Of a DNA stretch of 64,000 nt, positions 18,102 through 25,530 are shown piece by piece. The position numbers and the translations under genes were made by a program. The notes below the pieces were generated by a model. It did not search any database and was not told the origin of the DNA. It saw nothing but the letters and a program-made list of their open reading frames with translations. Origin of the DNA: Neokomagataea tanensis (lineage in GTDB: Bacteria; Pseudomonadota; Alphaproteobacteria; Acetobacterales; Acetobacteraceae); assembly GCF_006542335.1 (NCBI RefSeq), contig NZ_CP032485.1:2277001-2341000 (forward strand), read 5' to 3'. How positions within the stretch are numbered: the stretch's first letter is position 1; every line of letters starts with the position of its first letter.

Positions 18102-18124
18102 TGGCGGAGAGAGTGGGATTCGAA
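18102..18124. repeat. attM: middle direct repeat between elements A and B
   Basis: A second 23-base copy of the tRNA-Ser 3' end, identical to those at 6638 and 26293. It separates two back-to-back integrase genes. It can act as right end of element A and left end of element B. Confidence 0.9.
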
Positions 18125-18223
18125 CGTCCGCGATAATCCGCATAAGTTATTGATTAATAACGATTATATATCTTTTCCCCAATATACCAACCCGCAACAC
18201 TTCTCCAAAGTTGGAGAAAAACA
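18125..18223 (+). promoter_or_regulatory. Integrase upstream region with hairpin over the ribosome site, element B
   Basis: The palindrome TTCTCCAA-AG-TTGGAGAA at 18201-18218 contains the GGAG that lies seven bases before the integrase ATG. A second palindrome, GTTATT-gatt-AATAAC, is at 18146-18161 and may be a bending-protein or core-proximal site. The first palindrome matches that in front of the element A integrase. Confidence 0.5.
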
Positions 18224-19756
18224 ATGCTAAAACAAGTAGGAACGAGTTATCATTTCAGAAGAACAATACCAGAACATTTAAGGGGTGTTTTCGGAAAGCG
18301 TGAGATATGGTTCTCTCTACGTACATCAAAGAAAATGGTCGCAAAGGGCAGAGGGGCATATCTCTACGCTCAAACGACTGCACTGTTTGAGAAAGCACCT
18401 TATATGTCCGAAGATACTATCAAACACTTATTGGACCTGCTGAAACAACAGGAACAAACATACGAATTCATCTTGAAAGGTCAGGAGAAAATTCACGCAT
18501 CAGAAAGAGCAGAACTTATCCTCGCAAGGCTTCAAGATTTTAAAGCATATGAAAATATGGTCGATAAACTTCAAACAGGTACATCAAGCTTAATTTCAAC
18601 TTTCGAAAAGGTCCATTTCCGCAATCAAATTAAAGCCGAAATGCAACGTGAACAAATCGATGATATGAAAAAAATTATCACAGATATCGGAACAGCAAGA
18701 CAAAACCAATCAAACCAAATCAGTGAATCAATAGAACGTCATACACAAAATTCTTCAAACCATAGATATCTCATCTCAAACGTTGTCGCACATCACCTGA
18801 AATCTAAAAAATGCAGTGAAGATACTATTAAAAATACAAAAAGAACCCTCTCTTTATTTATATCCTGCTTCGGTGATATGGATATACGAGATATCGATGG
18901 GAATATCGCAGGTGATTTCAAAGACGCTTTACAAGCACTACCCGAAAACTGGGGCAAACAAAGGAAAAACCTCTCCATACAAGAAGAAATCGATAGAGTC
19001 ATAGCCGAAGATTTAGAAACTATTACTCAAAAAACAGTCAAAAATCATATGGGTAGATTATCCGTATCGCTAAAAGAATCCGTTAATCGTGGCGTTATTC
19101 AACGAAATTTCTTTCACGGATGGAATTATGACCTTACAGCAAAAGTCGTGAGACGTGCTTGGACTGATGACGAAATCCAAAAATTAATACAATCACAATG
19201 GATGACCACAGTAGTATCAAACCAAACATATAAAGCTATCGTCAGAATGGCTCTATATACAGGTATGAGATTAGGTGAAATCGCTAATATCAGAAACGAA
19301 GACATTACCGAAATTAACGGTATTCCTTGTTTTCTCGTTCAACATCACGATGATACTGACTGGAAACCCAAAACATCCGCAGGTATCCGAAAAGTCCCTA
19401 TTCATTCCAAATTAATGAAATACGGGATAATGAATTTTATGAGGGAAGGGGAGAAGTATCTCTTTGCAGAACTTAAAGGGTCAGACTCAAGAGCAAGAGG
19501 TCAATCGTTCTCAAACGAATTCTCTAAACATAAAACTTCCATAGGATTACCTCTCGCAGTCACATTCCACGGTTTCAGACACACAGTGTCAACCAAACTA
19601 CGAAACGTTAAAGACGATATTAGAGAAATATGGATTGATGCCTTACTTGGTCATGAACCATCTCATAAATCTATGGGAACTATGGGGTATCTGTCAGGCA
19701 TCGATATTGAAAACCTTCAACAAGTCGTCGAATGTGTAAAATACGATTGCTTGTGA
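18224..19756 (+). CDS. int: Tyrosine integrase, element B
   Basis: 510 aa homologue of the element A integrase. Catalytic residues are Arg349 (TGMRLGEI), His449-x2-Arg452 (HGFRH), LLGHE, and Tyr489 (GYLSG). The N-terminal YHFRR ... GKREIWFSL domain is conserved, followed by a long helical region (about 70-170). It starts 99 bases right of attM and reads away from it. The gene is AT-rich with matching codon use, unlike its element A relative, so the two have diverged over a long time in different hosts. Confidence 0.94.
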   Translation: MLKQVGTSYHFRRTIPEHLRGVFGKREIWFSLRTSKKMVAKGRGAYLYAQTTALFEKAPYMSEDTIKHLLDLLKQQEQTYEFILKGQEKIHASERAELILARLQDFKAYENMVDKLQTGTSSLISTFEKVHFRNQIKAEMQREQIDDMKKIITDIGTARQNQSNQISESIERHTQNSSNHRYLISNVVAHHLKSKKCSEDTIKNTKRTLSLFISCFGDMDIRDIDGNIAGDFKDALQALPENWGKQRKNLSIQEEIDRVIAEDLETITQKTVKNHMGRLSVSLKESVNRGVIQRNFFHGWNYDLTAKVVRRAWTDDEIQKLIQSQWMTTVVSNQTYKAIVRMALYTGMRLGEIANIRNEDITEINGIPCFLVQHHDDTDWKPKTSAGIRKVPIHSKLMKYGIMNFMREGEKYLFAELKGSDSRARGQSFSNEFSKHKTSIGLPLAVTFHGFRHTVSTKLRNVKDDIREIWIDALLGHEPSHKSMGTMGYLSGIDIENLQQVVECVKYDCL

Positions 19757-19928
19757 GAAATTTGATAGTATTTACTAAAGTATCAAGGTTTAAGTTCTGG
19801 TACAGAATCTTCTATTTTGGTCATAGATACATGATAACACTATATAAGATATATCAGTGCTTCCGAATGTGATATCAGAGACAAGTTATGACAGTAAGTT
19901 TGTCATAAATAAAGGTTAGAGTACTCTA

Positions 19929-20615
19929 TCATGGAGGATTTATAAAAATTCTAACATCATCAAATAATTGTGAAAAACTTTCATAATAATCTGAGCCAAT
20001 AACCTCCTTATATTCACTAAGAATATATTTATTTTTAATTTCAATTAATAACCATCCTGGGAAATGTGCCAAAATTAAATTTCTATATTGCCAATGAAGA
20101 TGAGGTTCAATGTCGTTAATAATGCCCTTAATAGAAAGAAGGCGTGTTGTGAGTATTACAATTAAACCTATAATTTCATCTTTTTTTTGGCTACATAAAT
20201 TTTCTATTTTAATACTATCGAGGCGTTTATCAAAATATTCTTTTTCCTCTGTAATTTTATTGCCAATAGACGATATAATCTCTGCATGTATTGCGAGTTT
20301 CTGAATGTATATGGCCTCAAGAGATAATTGATGGGATTGTTCAGAAATACTGTTTGAATTTTCAGCTATTTGGTTAGAGTTTTCAATAAGTTTATTGGAG
20401 TTTTCAGAAACTGAATATGCCTTTGTTGCTGTATAAATAACAGCTAATAAAGTCCATATTGCAACTAAAGCTTGAAACCAATTAGAAAAATCACCAAAAG
20501 TGCCAGCCTCATTTAATTTATAATCTTCACAAGCTATCCACCCAAATGGAAATAGGGATAAAATAAAGCACCCTAATAATATCTTCCCTAGATTCTTTTC
20601 TATCCAAGAAGGCAT
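19929..20615 (-). CDS. Membrane-anchored coiled-coil protein of unknown function, element B cargo
   Basis: 228 aa. Two hydrophobic helices lie near residues 10-30 and 46-64. A repetitive coiled coil follows (about 68-98), with the unit ENSN repeated as ENSNKLIENSNQIAENSN. The C-terminal 130 residues are a soluble helical domain with a conserved-looking LHWQYRNLI segment. It is the only large gene opposite to the backbone in element B and has no counterpart in element A. Two-helix proteins with a cytoplasmic domain are common cargo in mobile elements, some with anti-phage roles; no specific function is claimed. Confidence 0.7.
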   Translation of the reverse strand: MPSWIEKNLGKILLGCFILSLFPFGWIACEDYKLNEAGTFGDFSNWFQALVAIWTLLAVIYTATKAYSVSENSNKLIENSNQIAENSNSISEQSHQLSLEAIYIQKLAIHAEIISSIGNKITEEKEYFDKRLDSIKIENLCSQKKDEIIGLIVILTTRLLSIKGIINDIEPHLHWQYRNLILAHFPGWLLIEIKNKYILSEYKEVIGSDYYESFSQLFDDVRIFINPP

Positions 20616-20674
20616 TTTACTATCCTTTCATTCAATGAAATTGCACGAGAAAATTAATCATAACGCAAATAAAA

Positions 20675-20824
20675 AAGGGATAAAGATGAAATCATCTCTA
20701 TCCCTTCAAAACTCGTGCTATAATATTTAAAGACGAATAAAAATACCATCAGGAGCAGGAGTGTTTGTTGATTACATAATAACACATACTCCTGATGATT
20801 TGTAAAGATTTTTCGTAAAAGGAG
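20675..20824 (+). promoter_or_regulatory. Rep promoter and inverted repeats, element B
   Basis: A long inverted repeat, AAGGGATA-x-AGATGA / TCATCT-x-TATCCCTT, spans 20675-20706 and could terminate both flanking transcripts. It is followed by a TATAAT at 20719-20724 that fits a -10 element for rep. A second inverted repeat has arms ATCAGGAG (20748-20755) and CTCCTGAT (20789-20796). The rep ribosome site GGAG is at 20821-20824. Control by an antisense RNA or an initiator-binding site is plausible. Confidence 0.45.
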
Positions 20825-20828
20825 TATT

Positions 20829-22190
20829 TTGGATTATGAATTATTAGAGAGTTATATATACGACATATCAACATCTGTTTACGATGTACTTGAAACTCTC
20901 CACCCCTTCTATCGTTATAAACTGTACGGAACAATCGCAGAAAAGCGCGGTTTACAGCCAGATTGCGACTTACGCGAATTAGCTGAAAACATTGTATTAA
21001 TGATACCTAGAATCAATAAAGATGTTAAAGATGGTTTTGAAATTGCTTCATTATCTTATGAAGATTTAAAGGAATCACAGAAGAAAAATAATAAAAGATT
21101 GGGACGAAAAGCAAACAGAGCAAGAACTAATATACGTAAAACATTCAAAATCAATATAAATGATGATGAAGTGCAAAAAACTTTTGATAATGATAAAAAA
21201 GAATACTACGAATCCTACAAATTAAACGGATTCACGGTTCAGGATTCCATCGAATTAAAACAGAAACATAATAAATCGAGAGATTGGTCTATTGCTCATA
21301 GTTTAGATTGTTCAATGAGAATTGCAAATCTGTGTCAGAACCTATGCGATTCAGGTTGGTTATTATCACTTACATTACCCGGATCTTTTCGTGGAAAAAC
21401 TTTTGAGAAATGTTCTGAGGAAATTAATTACAGATTAAATCAAATCAAGAAAGAAAGTGATAGACAGGACATAGAATGGACTGGAACTTTTGCGATTGAA
21501 ACACATAAAGACGAAACTCAACATATTCACATATTGTACTATGTGAAAAACTATAACGAAGATGAATTCTCTAACAAGAAAACGGATAGAGATAAATTAT
21601 TAGATATAGTTTTTAAATATTTCAATAATGAAGATAGAGACAATTATCAAGTTAATAAACCAGCTTACTATGCAGGTGGTTTGTTGAATTATATGTTCAA
21701 AGACTATGGAAAACAAAATACCAGACACGGATTCATTGGCCTAAGACGCGATATTAAAAAGATATGGAATAGTCTATATCGTGGAAATTACGGAGATAAG
21801 TCTTTATCTTATCTTTCAGGTGACAGCCTATGGATTGCAAAGCGATATATTCACTGCAATGATGGGACAAGTGATTTTATTTCTGGAAGAACAGGCTTCA
21901 CATTATTCGCTCTTCGTGCGTTTCGCTCGGAACGTTTGAACAATCACGGAAATAATAATAAACTTACAGTCTATGAAGATGAAAGAACCTCTTATCTACG
22001 TAGAGAATTGAACAATAGAAAGTATAAAAAAACACATCAATTATATAAGAAAACTACTAATGTTAGATATGTTAAGTTTTTGTTTGGTTATGTTTATTTA
22101 TATATAAACCAAGATTGTGTACTCGGTGTATTTTATAGATTTGAAATAGTAAAAAGTTTTGGTCAACCCCCACCGGCAGGCAGGGATTGA
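20829..22190 (+). CDS. HUH endonuclease, rolling-circle replication initiator, element B
   Basis: 453 aa homologue of the element A initiator. Motifs are LSLTLPG (179-185), His232-Ile-His234 (ETQHIHILYYV) and Tyr288-x4-Tyr293 (NYMFKDYGK). The start is TTG at 20829; it aligns with the element A GTG start (YELLESYI against YEEIESYI). The C-terminal tail SFGQPPPAGRD matches SLGQPPP in element A, although the preceding 40 residues have diverged, so the DNA at this end may be constrained. Confidence 0.8.
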   Translation: MDYELLESYIYDISTSVYDVLETLHPFYRYKLYGTIAEKRGLQPDCDLRELAENIVLMIPRINKDVKDGFEIASLSYEDLKESQKKNNKRLGRKANRARTNIRKTFKININDDEVQKTFDNDKKEYYESYKLNGFTVQDSIELKQKHNKSRDWSIAHSLDCSMRIANLCQNLCDSGWLLSLTLPGSFRGKTFEKCSEEINYRLNQIKKESDRQDIEWTGTFAIETHKDETQHIHILYYVKNYNEDEFSNKKTDRDKLLDIVFKYFNNEDRDNYQVNKPAYYAGGLLNYMFKDYGKQNTRHGFIGLRRDIKKIWNSLYRGNYGDKSLSYLSGDSLWIAKRYIHCNDGTSDFISGRTGFTLFALRAFRSERLNNHGNNNKLTVYEDERTSYLRRELNNRKYKKTHQLYKKTTNVRYVKFLFGYVYLYINQDCVLGVFYRFEIVKSFGQPPPAGRD

Positions 22191-22196
22191 GTAATT

Positions 22197-22344
22197 TTCT
22201 AAACTTTTTCAAAAGAACTATATCACAAATCAGAGCAGATTGGAGGAATATGCCCGCAATTATGTCTTCATAATTGCCTGATATATGGGAAATTATGAAT
22301 ATCTATCTTTAAATAGATCACGAATATAAAATAGTCTATCTTAT
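22197..22344. other. AT-rich spacer with inverted repeats after rep, element B
   Basis: Non-coding. A hairpin GCAATTATG / CATAATTGC (22256-22277) is followed by a second, ATCTAT / ATAGAT (about 22300-22318). These could be part of a replication origin or a terminator. No gene is seen. Confidence 0.35.
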
Positions 22345-22614
22345 TTACAGCGTTTCAATAAAGTTATCTAGTTTATTTTTTTTGAAAAGATTTTCAAGAT
22401 CCTTTTGAGAGAACAGTCTACGATGACAGCTTGGGTATTTAATAAAAACATTACATTCAAATGGATAGACTTGGTAATCTATAGAATATTCAAATGAAAT
22501 TTTTTCTGTTTTAAGATAATTGAATATATTATTATATTTTAAACTTAGTAAAAAATTTTGATTTTTTAGGTGGAAAACGTCTTTAAAAGGAATAGGAAAT
22601 TTTAATTCATACAT
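22345..22614 (-). CDS. Small protein of unknown function, element B
   Basis: 89 aa from ATG 22614 (MYELKFPIPF). The frame is open further upstream to 22692, but those extra codons read through the 86-bp repeat in a frame other than the relaxase frame, so I reject the longer form. No clear Shine-Dalgarno sequence is present. The protein is Lys-, Phe- and Asn-rich with two Cys and shows no known motif. If the relaxase-frame reading of the adjacent repeat were translated, it would stop just 10 bases before this start. It may be a real cargo gene or a relic. Confidence 0.4.
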   Translation of the reverse strand: MYELKFPIPFKDVFHLKNQNFLLSLKYNNIFNYLKTEKISFEYSIDYQVYPFECNVFIKYPSCHRRLFSQKDLENLFKKNKLDNFIETL

Positions 22615-22626
22615 ATTTATTTTATC

Positions 22627-22712
22627 CCAAGGGTTCGACAGGCACAGCCTTCGCCAGCTTATTATTAGGAGGTGCATCGTCAGATGTGCCACCTATAATA
22701 GGGCTGGCTACC
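22627..22712 (-). repeat. 86-bp inverted repeat, copy 1 (intergenic, upstream of mobC)
   Basis: Reverse complement of the segment at 23942-24027 inside the relaxase gene. The outer 37 bases on each side are identical and all six differences fall in the central 12 bases. It is much GC-richer than the DNA around it. On the minus strand the relaxase reading frame is open through the copy (SPIIGGTSDDAPPNNKLAK) and ends at TAA just after it. Confidence 0.9.
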
Positions 22713-22803
22713 AATTTTATACGATATTTATTGATATAATATAAGTCAATAAATCTTATTCACTTCTTATGCTATAATGTGTCTACAACAAAAAGGTAAA
22801 CAT
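22713..22803 (+). promoter_or_regulatory. mobC promoter and candidate oriT region, element B
   Basis: TATAAT at 22773-22778 fits a -10 element. It overlaps an upstream in-frame ATG at 22777, which therefore cannot be the start. AAAGG before 22804 serves as ribosome site. The AT-rich stretch 22713-22770 is the likely oriT position. Confidence 0.45.
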
Positions 22804-23121
22804 ATGAGTAATTTAAAAATTAATTCCGTTCATTTTAGAATATCAGACAGTGAACTAAAAACTATTAAACAACACGCTGAAAAACGAAAACTTAAAACAT
22901 CTCAATATATTAGAAATATATGCCTTAACGATGTTGCTGGTGGTTCTTTTATTGCTGATGAGTTGCTTGAACTGCGTAAATCAATAAGTCCTATCGGTAA
23001 TAATATAAATCAGTTAGCACATCGTGCGAATTCTGGTGAAACTGTCGATATATCATCATTGGTAGATATTATTCATACTCTCCAAAAAGATATTAATCAA
23101 AAACTTAAAAGAGTAAAATAA
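22804..23121 (+). CDS. mobC: MobC-type mobilization accessory protein, element B
   Basis: 105 aa from ATG 22804, chosen because the longer frame starts inside the -10 box. It has a ribbon-helix-helix-like N-terminus (VHFRISDSELKTIKQHA), the block VAGGSFIADELLELRKSI shared with element A, and the signature IGNNINQLAHRAN. The stop is followed two bases later by the relaxase ATG. It should bind oriT and assist nicking. Confidence 0.88.
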   Translation: MSNLKINSVHFRISDSELKTIKQHAEKRKLKTSQYIRNICLNDVAGGSFIADELLELRKSISPIGNNINQLAHRANSGETVDISSLVDIIHTLQKDINQKLKRVK

Positions 23122-23123
23122 TT

Positions 23124-25082
23124 ATGATTATTAAGTCTAATCCTATATCAACAGATTCTAAACCTTCTGATTTATATAATTACTTTTGTACGAATGACAA
23201 AAATGAATATATAGAAGTGTTAAAAGCTGATGAGCAGGATGTAGAAAACTGTTTCTCTGATGCTGAAATGTTTAATAGAAAAAATTCTCTTAGACATTTC
23301 CAGTTATCACCAAAAGAAGACCTTACTAAAGAACAGTTTTTGGATTTAATAGATAGAGTTAAAAATGAATTCGAATTGTCTGATGATGATGTCGTGATGG
23401 CTTCACTTCATACATATAAAAAAGAAAATTCTAAAAGAGGTAATCAACATGCTCATGTTGCTATCCGTATGGTCAATCCTGAAACTGGAAAAGTTAAAGC
23501 ATTTGATAACCTATACCAAAGACAGGAGAAAATTTCGAGAATGTTCGAAGTTGATCATAATCTTGAACTGGTAAAAGGAAGACATAACAGAGCAGTTTAT
23601 GAAAATGTTCCAGAAGAATATAAAGAAAAACTTTATCATCTTACACAAGGTGAATTGCCAAATTCATTCCTACGCGATGGCCAGTACCAAATGCAAAATC
23701 GCAATGGAATGAGTAGTTTTGAAATACGTGCAAAATGTAAAGAACTATTAACTCAATGCGATAATCTTCAATCATTTTCATCAGCAATTCAGGAATATGG
23801 ATGGTCATTAGAGCAGGGTCAAAAAAAGATTATCTTGAATGATGAAAGAGGTAATCTCGTCGGGTCAGTCGATAGAATTTTAGGAATGAAAAAAGAGGAG
23901 TTCGAGGCTTTTAAGGGAGATTTTGAAGTGCCTAAAAAAGAGGTAGCCAGCCCTATTATAGGTGGCACATCTGACGATGTACCAACCCACAATAAGCTGG
24001 CGAAGGCTGTGCCTGTCGAACCCTTGGAGAAGACTTCTGAGAACGATATAAACGACTTTATAAGCAATACAGCACCAGCATCACAGACCAGCTATGAAGA
24101 TGATTTAGACACATTCATAGGCAATAATATGGATGTTGATAGTGATAAGTTAGAAGCAACAGACGCGATGACCTACGCTGAAAAATTGGCTGTCAGCGAT
24201 TTCAATAAAGCTATGAGTGATAAAGATAAGGCACTACGCGAAACACTTAAAGCACAAGATAAATTAAACAAGATGATGCTTGGATGGTTAGACGATTGGT
24301 CTAATTTCGTTATTCACGAAACTCATAAATGTAATAAAATTCTTGATGAAAAATCTTCATTGAAAGAACTTGATGAGAAAACAGTGAGCGGGTGGATATC
24401 ACGCAATTTTAAATCAGAACTGAATGACTTAAAAAAAGGTAAATCTGATTTACGTGAATTACGAAAAGATATTAAAGAACTTCATCACCAAAAATCTTGG
24501 TTCAAATCTATTAAGCAGAAGAAGATTAATAACAAAAAAAATGAATATGATGAACTGTCAAAACATTTATCACTAATGTCTATGTATATAGTTCATAGTA
24601 TTTTTCATAAACTTGGTATATCAAAAACGTCACCTGAGTCAGTCTATTATATGACTGATAATCAAAAACGTGATTATCTTATTCAGTCAAAGAACAACGA
24701 ATATGCTAAAAAACTATTAGAAGTGAATGGTATTTCAAAAGTCATTGACGATATTTCTATCATCAAAAAATGGGAACGCGATGACGCTATTGGTAGCTTT
24801 AAAAACAGAGAAGAAGCAAAAGATGCCGTTGCACAATTGAAAAAATTAGAACGAATTCAATCGTTTGATAAAAACTTGATGAATGATGATGAAAAAAATT
24901 CATTCGATGAATTGATTAAAGATTTAGACGTTGATGGTGTGAATCATCTTCTGACAGAGGTTAATATGCGTATATCACAAGAAGAACGAGATGAAGATAA
25001 TGTTATCAACTTTAAGGAAGAATTTATTAAAAAACGTTCTGTGAATAAGACAAAAAATAACAACATATCTTTTAACAGGTAA
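23124..25082 (+). CDS. Relaxase (MobA/VirD2-like), element B
   Basis: 652 aa. The nuclease domain has candidate Tyr18 (DLYNY), His109-Ala-His111 (NQHAHVAIRM) and the block YQRQEKISRMFEVDHNLEL shared with element A. A linker (about 270-345) contains the in-frame 86-bp repeat (residues 273-302), encoding SPIIGGTSDDVPTHNKLAK. The C-terminal half is Lys-rich and helical, possibly coiled coil, with a LAVSDFNKAMSDKDKALRE block that matches AVLDFNEAQAEKEQQLRD of element A. The inserted segment has GC-rich codons unlike the rest of the gene. Confidence 0.9.
   Translation: MIIKSNPISTDSKPSDLYNYFCTNDKNEYIEVLKADEQDVENCFSDAEMFNRKNSLRHFQLSPKEDLTKEQFLDLIDRVKNEFELSDDDVVMASLHTYKKENSKRGNQHAHVAIRMVNPETGKVKAFDNLYQRQEKISRMFEVDHNLELVKGRHNRAVYENVPEEYKEKLYHLTQGELPNSFLRDGQYQMQNRNGMSSFEIRAKCKELLTQCDNLQSFSSAIQEYGWSLEQGQKKIILNDERGNLVGSVDRILGMKKEEFEAFKGDFEVPKKEVASPIIGGTSDDVPTHNKLAKAVPVEPLEKTSENDINDFISNTAPASQTSYEDDLDTFIGNNMDVDSDKLEATDAMTYAEKLAVSDFNKAMSDKDKALRETLKAQDKLNKMMLGWLDDWSNFVIHETHKCNKILDEKSSLKELDEKTVSGWISRNFKSELNDLKKGKSDLRELRKDIKELHHQKSWFKSIKQKKINNKKNEYDELSKHLSLMSMYIVHSIFHKLGISKTSPESVYYMTDNQKRDYLIQSKNNEYAKKLLEVNGISKVIDDISIIKKWERDDAIGSFKNREEAKDAVAQLKKLERIQSFDKNLMNDDEKNSFDELIKDLDVDGVNHLLTEVNMRISQEERDEDNVINFKEEFIKKRSVNKTKNNNISFNR
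23942..24027 (+). repeat. 86-bp inverted repeat, copy 2 (inside relaxase gene)
   Basis: Inverted partner of 22627-22712: 37 identical bases, 12 bases with six mismatches, 37 identical bases. It lies in frame in the relaxase linker. The pair encloses 1229 bases holding mobC, its promoter and the relaxase nuclease domain. Confidence 0.9.
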
Positions 25083-25233
25083 TGTTTTTCCCCATTTTTA
25101 TTGATTAATAAATTATTTTTATCTTTTTTCGCAAAAGCTACACCTTTTGCGATATAATAATCATCAGTCAATGCCCGCAGAAATCATAGAAAGGATTATC
25201 GCATAAGGTTATTGCAAAATGGAGATTACAAAA
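25083..25233 (+). promoter_or_regulatory. Upstream region of small protein-recombinase operon, with hairpin
   Basis: A perfect 9-base inverted repeat TCGCAAAAG / CTTTTGCGA (25129-25137, 25144-25152) is followed directly by TATAAT at 25154-25159. The palindrome next to a -10 box suggests an operator or a recombinase site. It lacks a following T run, so it is not a typical terminator. Confidence 0.4.
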
Positions 25234-25530
25234 ATGAATACAGATTATGACTATAACGAAGTGATGGATAGCTTTGAAGCACTTCTCAAACAAGCACGAT
25301 ATGACTCAGGTTCAAGCGTAAAAATAAGAAACTTTCTCTTTTCGATATGGAAAGATGAACCATTCCAAATTTCATTCATGGCGTATCTGGATACCAATAA
25401 TACGAACCATGTTTTGAATGTCTTGAACTGGCATATCAAAAACCAATTCTCATTCCCTTCCGATTTTGAATATGCGGATGAAATGCGTGCCTTGGTTGTT
25501 CGTGAATACGAAAGAAGAGGTGAGGCATGA
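25234..25530 (+). CDS. Small protein (DUF7673-like pattern) coupled to the recombinase
   Basis: 98 aa from ATG 25234, preferred over the ATG at 25219 because GGAG at 25221-25224 sits nine bases upstream of it. The pattern SVKIRNFLFSIW ... HVLNVLNWHI resembles the small DUF7673-type proteins found on proteobacterial mobile elements; this match is from memory. The stop overlaps the start of the serine recombinase (ATGA), so they form one unit. Confidence 0.6.
   Translation: MNTDYDYNEVMDSFEALLKQARYDSGSSVKIRNFLFSIWKDEPFQISFMAYLDTNNTNHVLNVLNWHIKNQFSFPSDFEYADEMRALVVREYERRGEA

Larger units (their letters stand above)
6638..18124. mobile_element. Element A: integrative mobilizable element in tRNA-Ser
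   Basis: Bounded by direct copies of the tRNA-Ser 3' end at 6638-6660 and 18102-18124. The backbone, read from right to left on the minus strand, is integrase, HUH replication initiator, small exported protein, MobC, relaxase. Two serine recombinases (6852-7388, 9353-9913) enclose a two-gene cargo, and three plus-strand envelope genes lie at 10113-12064. There are no type IV secretion genes, so it is better described as mobilizable than as a self-transmissible ICE. By eye it is GC-richer than element B, except for the AT-richer cargo at 7.5-9.1 kb. Confidence 0.85.

Noticed and set aside
22615..22692. N-terminal extension of the 89 aa element B protein
   Set aside because: These codons come from repeat copy 1 in a different frame from the relaxase and have no ribosome site.
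25129..25152. Rho-independent terminator after the element B relaxase
   Set aside because: The stem is perfect but no T run follows on either strand; a control or recombination site fits better.
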